46,456 nt of DNA from Flavobacterium sp. (GTDB lineage Bacteria > Bacteroidota > Bacteroidia > Flavobacteriales > Flavobacteriaceae), in NCBI GenBank assembly GCA_030152225.1, contig JASLHL010000307.1:1-46456 (forward strand), given 5' to 3'. This document shows, piece by piece, positions 1 through 8,091 of the stretch (position 1 is the stretch's first letter; each line of letters starts with the position of its first letter). Below the pieces are notes generated by a model, which ran no database searches, was not told where the DNA came from, and saw only the letters and a program-made list of their open reading frames with translations. A program made the position numbers and the translations under genes.

Positions 1-1155
1 GACTGTGATGAGTTTTTAAACATTAAAAATATCGGAAATCCAATCCAAAACTTATTTTACGGGGTAAGTATTCCGGATTATTGGATGAAAGAAATGATTG
101 ACGGAGATAAAGAAAAAAGACAATTATGGGCAAAAGTACTGGAAAGCAGACAGCAAAAAGGAATGCCTTACTTGTTCTTCTCTGACAACGTAAATAGCAA
201 TAAACCACAGGTATACAAAGATTTGAACATGCGCATCAACGCAAGTAATCTTTGTTCAGAAATTATGTTGCCTTCTTCTGATGACGAATCATTCATCTGT
301 TGTTTATCTTCCATGAACTTGGAGTTATACGACGAGTGGAAAGATACAGAAGCAGTTAAATTAGCAATCTTCTTCTTGGATGCTGTATTACAGGAATTCA
401 TTGAAAAAACAGAAGGAAACTACTATTTAGCTTCGGCTAATCGCTTTGCAAAACGACACAGAGCTTTAGGTTTAGGTGTTTTGGGATGGCATTCTTACCT
501 ACAAAAAAACATGATTCCTTTTGAAGGGTTAGAAGCGAAAATGTTGACCAACAAAATTTTTGAGGACATCAGTGCTAAAGCAGATAGAGCCTCTCAAGAA
601 TTAGCGCGTATTTACGGTGAACCTGAAATCTTAAAAGGATATGGTAGAAGAAATACAACGACCATGGCTATCGCACCTACAACGTCATCTTCTGCCATTT
701 TAGGTCAAACATCGCCTGGAATTGAGCCTTTCAGCAGTAACTACTACAAAGCAGGATTGTCTAAAGGAAACTTCATGCGTAAAAACAAATACTTAACGGC
801 TTTATTGGAGTCTAAAGGAATGGATAATGAAGAAACGTGGAGAAATATCATGCTTTCTGGAGGAAGTGTTCAACAACTAGAAGGCTTAACAGAAGAAGAA
901 AAAGCTGTTTTCAAAACATTCAAAGAAATCAGCCAATTGGAGATTATTCAACAAGCGGCGATCAGACAAAAATATGTGGATCAAGCACAAAGTTTGAACT
1001 TGAATATTCCGTCTTCTCTTCCAATTAAAGACGTAAACCGCTTAATGATTGAAGCGTGGGAATTAGGAGTTAAAACGCTATACTACCAAAGAAGTCAAAG
1101 TGTTTCTAAAGAAATGGTGACAAACTTAGTAAACTGTAGCAGTTGTGAATCTTAA
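1..1155 (+). CDS. nrdA: Ribonucleoside-diphosphate reductase alpha subunit (class I), 3' part
   Basis: The frame is open from the first base, so the gene's 5' end lies outside the window; about 384 codons are visible. The enzyme reduces ribonucleotides to deoxyribonucleotides in the cytoplasm together with the beta subunit NrdB. Active-site landmarks are visible. SNLCSEIMLP carries the Asn/Cys/Glu triad (E. coli N437, C439, E441), CCLSSMNL supplies the second redox Cys (E. coli C462), and LYYQRSQS holds the paired radical-transfer tyrosines (E. coli Y730/Y731). The protein ends in CSSCES, the C-terminal swinging Cys pair reduced by thioredoxin or glutaredoxin. The first redox Cys (E. coli C225) lies upstream of the window. 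The gene is followed at once by a strong terminator and is unrelated in function to the T6SS effector genes that converge on it from the minus strand. Confidence 0.96.
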   Translation, partial: DCDEFLNIKNIGNPIQNLFYGVSIPDYWMKEMIDGDKEKRQLWAKVLESRQQKGMPYLFFSDNVNSNKPQVYKDLNMRINASNLCSEIMLPSSDDESFICCLSSMNLELYDEWKDTEAVKLAIFFLDAVLQEFIEKTEGNYYLASANRFAKRHRALGLGVLGWHSYLQKNMIPFEGLEAKMLTNKIFEDISAKADRASQELARIYGEPEILKGYGRRNTTTMAIAPTTSSSAILGQTSPGIEPFSSNYYKAGLSKGNFMRKNKYLTALLESKGMDNEETWRNIMLSGGSVQQLEGLTEEEKAVFKTFKEISQLEIIQQAAIRQKYVDQAQSLNLNIPSSLPIKDVNRLMIEAWELGVKTLYYQRSQSVSKEMVTNLVNCSSCES

Positions 1156-1164
1156 TCACAAGAT

Positions 1165-1203
1165 AAAAAAAGCCTCAAAAGGAATCCTTTTGAGGCTTTT
1201 TTG
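1165..1203. terminator. Rho-independent terminator after nrdA
   Basis: A near-perfect hairpin has the arms AGCCTCAAAAGGA and TCCTTTTGAGGCT, an A-tract before it and a T-tract after it. It lies 10 bases after the nrdA stop. The A/T symmetry means it could also stop minus-strand transcription arriving from the immunity genes. Confidence 0.9.
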
Positions 1204-1387
1204 TTTCATATTCAACTTCCTGTTTTCTATGAGGCCTCTACCTCAACGAAAAAAGCATTCTAAGCCTCCTAGTTCTATTTTTTTACTTCTTTCTACCAAT
1301 CCAAATTATAGTTGAATTTTATGGCTTATTTCAGCTTATTTCTCCTTCAGCTAAAAAAGTAAGGACTTCGATCTCATATTCCTCAAA

Positions 1388-1720
1388 TTATAGCCAACGC
1401 TTCATCGGTGACTTGGAAAAGAAAACATCAGAAATATTGGCACCAAGTATTTTCTTTTCTATTAATTCTTCCATAATTTCATCAGAAATCATTAAATCTT
1501 CAGCGCATCCCGTATGTTCACCTAACACTCGAATACTATTTTCAATGAATTGATCTTTACTCGCCTTGGACAGGGATTTATCCTCCCAAACTTGCACAAT
1601 CAATTTCTTGATTTTCATCTTTTCCATTCTATTTTCCTCTTCATCAAAAAAGCGTTCACTTGTCATGAAATCTGCCTACTCTTTCTCTATGCGATATAGC
1701 GCTTTTTTATAGTTTTCCAT
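1388..1720 (-). pseudogene. Candidate immunity gene interrupted by an in-frame amber codon
   Basis: Reading on the minus strand from the ATG at 1720 gives MENYKKALYRIEKE, then TAG (1678-1676), then continues in the same frame through ADF into MTSERFF and on for 92 codons to 1388. The ATG at 1720 overlaps the stop of a preceding toxin-tail-like frame as TAATG, the usual coupling of toxin and immunity genes. This suggests the original product was about 110 residues and was broken by one substitution such as CAG to TAG. Translation could still restart at the ATG at 1666 or at MEKMKIKK further in, giving a shortened product. The visible protein is small, acidic and soluble, with no signal peptide or membrane helix. 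I do not recognise the family; the immunity role is inferred from position alone. It is the last gene of the rhs-associated series, next to nrdA. Confidence 0.55.
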
Positions 1721-1788
1721 TAGTTTCTATTTCTATTATAACCAACAATTCGATAGGATTCTCTTGGAATTTTTTCAGATATTAAAAT
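1720..1788 (-). pseudogene. Orphan toxin-tail fragment (about 22 codons)
   Basis: Directly after the 114-residue gene, the minus strand reads ILISEKIPRESYRIVGYN and a few more residues in one frame. It ends in a TAA that overlaps the ATG of the next gene as TAATG. The fragment has no start codon of its own. Its small, basic, protein-like composition and overlap with a downstream small gene fit the last residues of a displaced Rhs toxin. This is inference from layout; the toxin family is unknown to me. Confidence 0.4.
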
Positions 1789-1789
1789 T

Positions 1790-2134
1790 TTATGATTCAA
1801 TTATTTCAAATCTAATTTCAACTAAATCATTAATTGTATGGAGAATTTCCCGAACATTGCTTGCTCTATTTTCCTTATCGTTATTTTTTCCATGAGTAAA
1901 TGAAGCAGTTACTAAAATAGGATAATTCTGATATGCCTCTTCTTGCCACCAGCCCTCCTCTTCTACATAATTTTCAAGAATAGAAAGTGTTTCCGCTATA
2001 GGACCAAATCTATATCCCAGTATTCCTCTTGACAGAATCTTCAATTGAATCCCTAACTTACTTGAAATTATTTCACCCAAACCTACTTTGTCTTGTTTCG
2101 AGAAGCCGAAGGTTAAATAATATGATTTTACCAT
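1790..2134 (-). CDS. Hypothetical protein, candidate orphan immunity protein
   Basis: This is a 114-residue soluble protein with no signal peptide, membrane helix or recognised motif. It begins MVKSYYLTFGFSKQDKVGLG and has a mixed alpha/beta look, with a Trp-rich stretch EEEGWWQEEA near the middle. Its ATG lies five bases after the stop of a frame that starts in an Rhs-core fragment, so it sits where a cognate immunity gene would follow a toxin. The toxin body is gone. An immunity role is inferred from context and size only; an unrelated small cytoplasmic protein is possible. It belongs to the minus-strand series of small genes downstream of rhs. Confidence 0.6.
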   Translation of the reverse strand: MVKSYYLTFGFSKQDKVGLGEIISSKLGIQLKILSRGILGYRFGPIAETLSILENYVEEEGWWQEEAYQNYPILVTASFTHGKNNDKENRASNVREILHTINDLVEIRFEIIES

Positions 2135-2139
2135 CTTAG

Positions 2140-2330
2140 TTAATAACTTTTTATTGTATAACTTTTAGTCATACTAGAATCTATAGCAGCTTCTACGCTT
2201 TCAAAGACTCTAAAATTAACGTCTAGATCCGTATCTCGATCGTAGGTCTGCCCTTGATAAGGGTAGTTACAAAATCCCGCATCGCCAACGATCATGCGCA
2301 CGATTCCAAAAACTGTCCAATGCGTTTAGT
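2140..2330 (-). pseudogene. Rhs core remnant fused to a short tail
   Basis: The minus-strand stretch at 2238-2328 is a diverged copy of the rhs core at about 3900-3990. The residues VGDAGFCNY appear in both, as does the preceding LDSF/GN/RM block, but here the block is split by a one-base insertion in a T run near 2310. After the block, the frame runs on for about 35 codons (ending MTKSYTIKSY) to a TAA at 2142-2140, five bases before the next ATG. Most of the core (the part matching DPIGL) is missing or unrecognisable. The downstream residues are either heavily diverged core or the tail of a lost toxin. This is direct evidence that another rhs tip once stood here. Confidence 0.7.
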
Positions 2331-2352
2331 TAGAATCGCAAACCATTTTTTA

Positions 2353-2742
2353 TCAATCTTTTAAATACGTAGAGCATCGTTGAAATACTAAAGTAGACAA
2401 AACAAACTCTACGTACCAATCTACTCCTTTGAATTGAATATTTAACTGGTCATCTTGAACAAAAATATTTTGTTCATAGCTTACACTTTCCTTGTTATTT
2501 TGCCAATTACTAATAGTTGCTTTGTGAATTACTGTTCCCAAGAATTCAATCGCCACTATATTGCAGTCCTTATCCCATTCACCCCATTTTTCTACTCGGA
2601 TTGCAGGTTCTGTTTCTTCGTGTAAAACCATCGTTACCCTGTCTTGTGTTAAGACAAAACTTCCTAAAGAGAAATGAACCAAACCATCTGGATATATCTT
2701 GTTCAAAAATGTACCGTTATCAACTATATCAAGTATATTCAT
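2353..2742 (-). CDS. Hypothetical protein, candidate orphan immunity protein
   Basis: This 129-residue protein has no signal peptide or membrane helix. It looks beta-rich, with alternating hydrophobics such as LVHFSLGSFVLTQDRVTMVL and several Trp residues (WGEWDKD, ISNWQNN, VDWYVEF). I do not recognise the family with certainty. The gene starts eight bases after the stop of a short toxin-tail-like frame (2751-2840) and ends just before the Rhs-core remnant, so it occupies an immunity-gene position. The length is typical of small immunity proteins of polymorphic toxins. The role is inferred from position only. Confidence 0.65.
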   Translation of the reverse strand: MNILDIVDNGTFLNKIYPDGLVHFSLGSFVLTQDRVTMVLHEETEPAIRVEKWGEWDKDCNIVAIEFLGTVIHKATISNWQNNKESVSYEQNIFVQDDQLNIQFKGVDWYVEFVLSTLVFQRCSTYLKD

Positions 2743-2750
2743 TATTAAAA

Positions 2751-2840
2751 CTATTGATCAAAAGGATCATGCTCTTTTGTGTTCTTAACTTTTCCTGTAC
2801 GCGTATTGGCAATAGGTCTAACATTAAAATGCACTATTTC
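2751..2840 (-). pseudogene. Orphan toxin-tail fragment (about 29 codons)
   Basis: Between the 176-residue and 129-residue genes, the minus strand contains a startless frame of about 29 codons, with stops on both sides. It begins EIVHFNVRPIANTRTGKVK and ends KEHDPFDQ, then TAG, eight bases before the next ATG. The pattern H-F-N-V-R-P...TG...H-x-P-F looks like the end of a globular nuclease-type domain, but I cannot name the family. It reads as the last piece of a displaced Rhs toxin left in front of its immunity gene. Confidence 0.45.
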
Positions 2841-3364
2841 TCATTCATTGCTTTCAACAACTTTTCAGCAGTAGCCCTAAGATATTTATAAGGAGAGGTT
2901 CGATACCTTGAAATAATAGCTTTTGATTCATTCGTATTTGACTGATAAATTTTCCACAAAGCCTTACTCCAGATAGGTACCATAAAAGTATCCATACTTT
3001 CAAGGTCTTGAACTTGTAGATAATTTGATTCTAACACTTTTTCAAAACATTTTACATATTTTTTACTTGCAGGTAGATAATCTAATGCTTCTTCATACAA
3101 GTGAATTTTAGTAATCCAATTTAAATTCAATATTTTACTTGAAACCTCGAGTAATTTGCTTTCATCTTCATCTAAAATATAACTAACATTCCAGCAAATT
3201 TCTAATTCATCTTGATTCTGATTCTCTATTGCTTCGTATAATCTATCATAGAAATAATCTTCATTATGCTTTAAATCAACGGGATAGATTTGAAAAAAAA
3301 TATCTACCGAAATTTCATCCACCATTAATTTATTAATTAACGCTATTTCTACTTGACTAATCAT
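2834..3364 (-). CDS. Candidate cognate immunity protein of the Rhs toxin
   Basis: This 176-residue soluble protein is acidic and appears almost entirely alpha-helical (for example LINKLMVDEIS, ALWKIYQS, YLRATAEKLLKAMNEK). That is compatible with a HEAT- or TPR-like helical solenoid, though no repeat is clear. Its ATG lies inside the end of rhs: the last codons of rhs (AATTATGATTAG) contain the start, an eight-base overlap that implies translational coupling. Placement directly behind the toxin-encoding tip is the classical position of a cognate immunity gene, and it would neutralise the toxin in the producer's cytoplasm. I do not recognise a named immunity family. The function is inferred from position and overlap. 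Confidence 0.75.
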   Translation of the reverse strand: MISQVEIALINKLMVDEISVDIFFQIYPVDLKHNEDYFYDRLYEAIENQNQDELEICWNVSYILDEDESKLLEVSSKILNLNWITKIHLYEEALDYLPASKKYVKCFEKVLESNYLQVQDLESMDTFMVPIWSKALWKIYQSNTNESKAIISRYRTSPYKYLRATAEKLLKAMNEK

Positions 3365-6300
3365 AATTATTCTTTTTTATGGATTGTCCAATCCGTTTAG
3401 ATGATGTAATATGCTCATTAAACACAGATAAAGCATCACCCTTTCCCAATCCAAGATTTACTTGTTTCTGCTTCTTACCCACTTTTTCCTGTTTAAAGTA
3501 TGCATTTTTTAAACTCCATCCTGATTTCACTTCAGGCATATCAGGATACAAAATTTTTGTTAAGATGGATTGATCCCTCACTCCTATAGATTCTAATTTT
3601 TTAGTTGTACCATCTTTTACATTAATCTCAAAAGTAATTCCCTCATAATTCTTTGAAAATGCATACGATGGAGATATAAAAGTCTCCTTCGTTGCAGGAA
3701 TACTTCCTGTTCTATCGAATATTTCGGCATGTGCTATTGACATCGTTCTATAATAAGTTTCGTCAAGACCAAACACATCCAACCAAATCGTTGGATCTGG
3801 TACATACCCATACAACGTTGGGTTATTCCCAGCAAGGCCAATAGGATCCTGGCTGATGTAATTACCTACACTCGGATCATAGTATCGAAAGCGGTTATAG
3901 GCTAACCCCGTCTCAATATCTAGGAGCTGTCCAGGATAAAGGTAGTTACAAAATCCGGCATCCCCAACAGTCATACGCGCATTTCCAAAGCTATCGAGTT
4001 CGCGTTCCCAGACCTTATCTCCCGTGTCTGTATAGGCGCGGATAGGCGTTCCCAAATGATCGCTAACCAAGCTGTATCGCTTGTTGCCTTTGATCTTTGC
4101 CATAGGCGTAAAGCTATCTTCCTCAAACACCCAAGTCATGATATCGTCAGCTGTAGTTACTCTAGCATCGAAAGTTTTGTACTCATGCAAGATGACATTA
4201 CCTTGCCATACATAATGGGTCGTCGCACTTTTATAGCGCTTGCTCACCCGTCTCCCCAAAGCATCGTATTCAAAGGTTGTAGCCTCTCCATCTGGTCGCA
4301 CCACCTGACTCAGCATACCCGAACCATTCCAGTAATACGCCCACTTTTTACCCGCTATCTTCTCTATTTTTTCAATGAGATATCCCGCTTTATCATACGT
4401 ATACTTTGTCGTTTTCGTTTCAATTAAGCGATTTTTAGTATACACTCGATCCTTACATTCCAACTGTTGATATAGGTTTCCACTGGCATCCACTCCACGC
4501 CCTTCTATTTCATTCCCCTCATAAACAACCTGTTGCAAAAATCCTCTTGGATCGCGTCTATACTGCGTTAATTTCTGTCCTTGATCAACAAATTGCCGCA
4601 ATCTTCCGCCTTCTTCCCAGGTGTACTGTCGGTGAAATTGAGGAACTGCCACACTGCTTTTTTGTTGTTTAGTCACGCGTATGTTCTGCATTTGCCCCAT
4701 TGAATCATAGGACCACGCTTGCTGCATGCCGCCTGTGTAAGCTCTGGTCAATTCCATACCAAAAGAATCATAGGTTTGCATAACCTTCCAATCGTTGAAT
4801 TCGCTTTGAATACAATTGCTCCACACGTCAAACTGATACTCAAATTTTGCGCCTAAACTACTACTCACTCCGATGCGACGTCCATAAACATCATAGGTAC
4901 TTTCAACCTGATGGCCATTAAAACACTCCTTAATCACCTGTCCCTCTTTGTTATAGCTTAGCTCCAAAACACCGGTGTCATTTATCGCTTGGCACAAAGC
5001 ACCACATTCATAAACAAAGGTTTCACTGCTTGCATCGCTGTAATTCACCTGTATCACACGTCCCATTTCATCGTGTTCATAAGTCTTCCATCGATTTGCA
5101 CTTCGTTCTTCTGTGATCCAACCCGCTTCATTGCGCTTGTACTTCTTCTCTAATCCATCGAATCCTCGCTCACAAATGACCTGTCCCACGGCATCCAATT
5201 CAAAGTGATACAACAGTCCTTCTTCATTTTGAATACTGCGCAATCGTTCATTTGAATCGTAGCTATAACGGACCCGTTGACCAGCCTCACTTTTGCTAAT
5301 CAGCTTGTGCATGCCCTTATATTGGTAGTAAATATTGCGATGGTGATCTTCATAGTGAATCACATTGTCCAGTGCATCGTATTGCAACTGAATAACATTC
5401 CCATCTAATTCATAGACTACTAATTCACGTCCTAAGTAGTCTAATACACGTTTTTGCAAACCACCGTTGGGATTAATACTGTGGGTACAGCGATTCCACA
5501 AATCGTATTGATATTGCGTTCGTTCACCAGCTGTACTAACCATCGCTATAACGTTGTATTGCTTATCGTATTCCAATGTTGTGTATATTCCCAACCCATT
5601 GCTAATCCTCGACAAGAGTCCGTCTTCATTATAGAAAAAATTGGTTTTGGCCCCCAATGGATTGCATTTTTCTCGAATGCGTCCTCCAGCTCCGTATTTA
5701 TACCCCCACTTCCCTCCACGGGAATCGACAACTTCCGTTGGTAAATAGGGGAAATCTGAATCTTCATAGTTCAGCTGCGTAAATTGGCCATCAGGTTCTA
5801 TCACTCGAATTACATTGCCTAATTCATCTCGAATTTGGTTTTGTACATTGCCCAAAGGGTCCATACTTCGTTCTAATTCACTGTATTTGTTGTAATACTT
5901 CTTCCATACTGCGCCATTTGGATCAATCGTTTCATACACCACTTGATTTTGATGCTTGTAAATCGTTATATTCCCTTCGCCGTCTACGACCTGAGTTTCT
6001 CCCTTGTAGTACGTCAGTTTAACGTGTTGAATTCCGCCATCTCCCCAAGATTCAATGCAACGTGCCCCTGTCTTTTTGCCCTCGTATTTAAAAAACCAAT
6101 GATGCCCATTGCGCCAAGTTTCTTCCACTAGCAAATGATTTTCGTATTTCATGCGTTGTGGTTGTCGTATTTCATCATAATGGACAATCAAATTGCCTGA
6201 AGTGTCATAGTCATATTCACTGATACAAACTGCTGGCATATTCATTTCTGGTGCATCTGTCCAAACCTTAGTTAGGCGTCCTTGTTTATCACTCTCTATT

Positions 6301-7991
6301 CGATATACTCGACCAACTGAATCTAAAATTTCGGATAACGTTCCATTGGAATCATAAGAAAAACGAATAGCAAATCCCTCATGCGTACAGATTGAAGCTA
6401 ACAAATGAACGTCCTGTTTTGTTGGAAAAGAGTACGCATGAAACAGATACAACTCTTCTGATTGATTTTTGATGTAGTAATACCCATCAGAGTGAAAACA
6501 CAGCCAAAGTTTTTCTGAACGATGATATCGAGGTGTTGGGAATTCGCGCGTTGGAATACGATCAAAATTAATCAATCGTCCATCCCCTAACCTCACTTGT
6601 GCTCTTTGGTACTCTTTATTAATGAATAAGGCCCAATCATAGCTGTGGTGCCATCCGTATCCCAGAGGACCACAATAATCACTATCACTATACCAAACAC
6701 GCCCAAAAGACAAGGGAATAATCCCTTTAAATTTAAAATCTACACTATCTGTAAATAAATCTCCCCCAGCCACATCAATAGGGTGTCCAACATAGGTTTT
6801 TAATTTTTTGTCTATCTTATTGTATAATCCCTCCGTATACTTGTGTTTAAACAATCGTTTATTTATTCGATTTAGTGCTCTTGAAAAACTGCTACAGGGT
6901 TTTCCGCTATCCATATTTTTCTGCACTTGTTTAATGCGTTTCGCTTTTAGCTTAGTGAACCCTGCGCGTACAAGAAATTTAGGTGATCCTAGTGGATTAA
7001 TCGGACAGGGAACGGGATTGGTTAACACCATATGGGTTAGAGGAATCGGTACAATCATACCTGTAGGGACGTAGAGTTTGGCTTTCACTCCACTTTCGGG
7101 GTCAGGAGGACCACTAGCATCGTGGATAGACGTCATCCCAATATCTGAACACGCGTTTTGCAGATGGACAGGGGAGCCTACTAATGGGGAACCATCTGCT
7201 ATAACAAACATACTGCCTAACCATGAATGCCCCCTATTCTTCATTATCGTGTTTTCTGCTACAGGATGAAAACCACCTCCTCCAGGCGCATGTTGAAAGC
7301 AGCGAATACTAGTTCCAGCAACAGTACGAGGCAAAGCATGTCCCACTTTTACTGATGCTCCAAGGTTACTAATAAATATTCGTGCAAAACTGGTTACACT
7401 CGCAGCCACATCATTAGTGACTGCCGCATCTTGTTCTCCTATCAGATTTTGCTCAACCAATACATCCGTCCCCATTTCAATCGCTTTAAGTCCCCCAATA
7501 CTCGCTGTCATAGCCACTAAAGCAAGAAAATCCTTTGCGCAAAACGACAGCCCCATAAAAGGGTGAGGCAATGGGACTGGCGAGGGCGAGGGCGGAATCA
7601 TCACCATATGAATATCAATCAAATTCAAAACGGGATCCAATTGTTTAGACACAGGTAAACAACCGATTCCCTTAGCAAAATTTGTGGTTCGAATTAATGG
7701 TAACATCAAAGCATCGCTGAGGTTATCTGCAAAACTCGTTATGGTAGAAAAGGCGGCTAGTCCACCATTAGCAACATTTACAATCGCTCCAACTATCTTT
7801 TCCGCCTGATTTAGATTCGGGTCGTTAACAATATTGTGGTGTTTATTATATATATCGGTAAAAGTATTCTTATACCCTTCGAATTTAGATTCAAATGTTT
7901 CGGAATAAAAAGACTTGTTATCTTCTTGATTAAGGACATTTTCTTCCTGACTACCAACAAGTTCATCTCTTAAGGTGTTTCTCTCTATCAT
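3357..7991 (-). CDS. PAAR-like/Rhs T6SS effector with C-terminal toxin
   Basis: This 1544-residue protein belongs to the polymorphic-toxin effectors. Residues about 90-290 form a PAAR-like N-terminus rich in Gly/Pro loops (PPSPSPVPLPHPFMG, APGGGGFHP, GSMFVIADGSPLVGSP), which would cap the VgrG spike. From about residue 403 (VGHPIDVAGGDLF) comes a DUF6531-type entry, followed by about 30 YD/Rhs repeats such as YDSNGTLSEILDSVGRVY and YDALGRRVSKRY. These build the cocoon that encloses the toxin. The core ends SQDPIGLAGNNPTLYGYVPD and then IWLDVFGL, the likely self-cleavage point. The last 135 residues are the variable toxin. The gene lies in the order vgrG, TPR gene, small membrane protein, rhs, immunity, which supports T6SS delivery. 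No signal peptide is seen, as expected for a T6SS cargo. The Rhs identity is certain; the toxin activity is unknown. Confidence 0.95.
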   Translation of the reverse strand: MIERNTLRDELVGSQEENVLNQEDNKSFYSETFESKFEGYKNTFTDIYNKHHNIVNDPNLNQAEKIVGAIVNVANGGLAAFSTITSFADNLSDALMLPLIRTTNFAKGIGCLPVSKQLDPVLNLIDIHMVMIPPSPSPVPLPHPFMGLSFCAKDFLALVAMTASIGGLKAIEMGTDVLVEQNLIGEQDAAVTNDVAASVTSFARIFISNLGASVKVGHALPRTVAGTSIRCFQHAPGGGGFHPVAENTIMKNRGHSWLGSMFVIADGSPLVGSPVHLQNACSDIGMTSIHDASGPPDPESGVKAKLYVPTGMIVPIPLTHMVLTNPVPCPINPLGSPKFLVRAGFTKLKAKRIKQVQKNMDSGKPCSSFSRALNRINKRLFKHKYTEGLYNKIDKKLKTYVGHPIDVAGGDLFTDSVDFKFKGIIPLSFGRVWYSDSDYCGPLGYGWHHSYDWALFINKEYQRAQVRLGDGRLINFDRIPTREFPTPRYHRSEKLWLCFHSDGYYYIKNQSEELYLFHAYSFPTKQDVHLLASICTHEGFAIRFSYDSNGTLSEILDSVGRVYRIESDKQGRLTKVWTDAPEMNMPAVCISEYDYDTSGNLIVHYDEIRQPQRMKYENHLLVEETWRNGHHWFFKYEGKKTGARCIESWGDGGIQHVKLTYYKGETQVVDGEGNITIYKHQNQVVYETIDPNGAVWKKYYNKYSELERSMDPLGNVQNQIRDELGNVIRVIEPDGQFTQLNYEDSDFPYLPTEVVDSRGGKWGYKYGAGGRIREKCNPLGAKTNFFYNEDGLLSRISNGLGIYTTLEYDKQYNVIAMVSTAGERTQYQYDLWNRCTHSINPNGGLQKRVLDYLGRELVVYELDGNVIQLQYDALDNVIHYEDHHRNIYYQYKGMHKLISKSEAGQRVRYSYDSNERLRSIQNEEGLLYHFELDAVGQVICERGFDGLEKKYKRNEAGWITEERSANRWKTYEHDEMGRVIQVNYSDASSETFVYECGALCQAINDTGVLELSYNKEGQVIKECFNGHQVESTYDVYGRRIGVSSSLGAKFEYQFDVWSNCIQSEFNDWKVMQTYDSFGMELTRAYTGGMQQAWSYDSMGQMQNIRVTKQQKSSVAVPQFHRQYTWEEGGRLRQFVDQGQKLTQYRRDPRGFLQQVVYEGNEIEGRGVDASGNLYQQLECKDRVYTKNRLIETKTTKYTYDKAGYLIEKIEKIAGKKWAYYWNGSGMLSQVVRPDGEATTFEYDALGRRVSKRYKSATTHYVWQGNVILHEYKTFDARVTTADDIMTWVFEEDSFTPMAKIKGNKRYSLVSDHLGTPIRAYTDTGDKVWERELDSFGNARMTVGDAGFCNYLYPGQLLDIETGLAYNRFRYYDPSVGNYISQDPIGLAGNNPTLYGYVPDPTIWLDVFGLDETYYRTMSIAHAEIFDRTGSIPATKETFISPSYAFSKNYEGITFEINVKDGTTKKLESIGVRDQSILTKILYPDMPEVKSGWSLKNAYFKQEKVGKKQKQVNLGLGKGDALSVFNEHITSSKRIGQSIKKNNYD
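3360..3764 (-). other. Rhs C-terminal toxin domain (variable tip)
   Basis: These 135 residues (1410-1544 of the Rhs protein) follow the DVFGL junction. Visible blocks are TYYRTMSIAHAEIF, PATKETFISPSYAFSKNY, KLESIGVRDQS, YPDMPEVKSGW and VNLGLGKGDALSVFNEHI. An early Arg (YYRTMS) followed by a Ser-rich strand (TFISPSYAFS) recalls the R...S-x-S layout of ADP-ribosyltransferase folds. However, I see no convincing catalytic Glu motif, so this is only a suggestion. I recognise the domain as one found at other Rhs tips but cannot assign an activity. Confidence 0.6.
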
Positions 7992-8091
7992 AGTGGTTCA
8001 TCTCTTAGTGATCAAAATTTTTACAACTTTTCCCCCTACAAATCATTATCTTATCCTTTTCATACCCTACTGGTGAGCAGCCTTTATCAAT

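Noticed and set aside
2312..2332. Similarity of TGTCCAATGCGTTTAG to the last bases of rhs near 3385 (KRIGQ region), suggesting a duplicated toxin tail.
   Set aside because: The same bases align better, in another frame, with the core block LDSF just upstream of GDAGFCNY; the match to the rhs end is probably coincidental.
4056..4427. Plus-strand open frames opposite rhs (also around 5454, 6808 and 7078).
   Set aside because: They lie entirely within the Rhs coding sequence on the opposite strand and have no family-like sequence.
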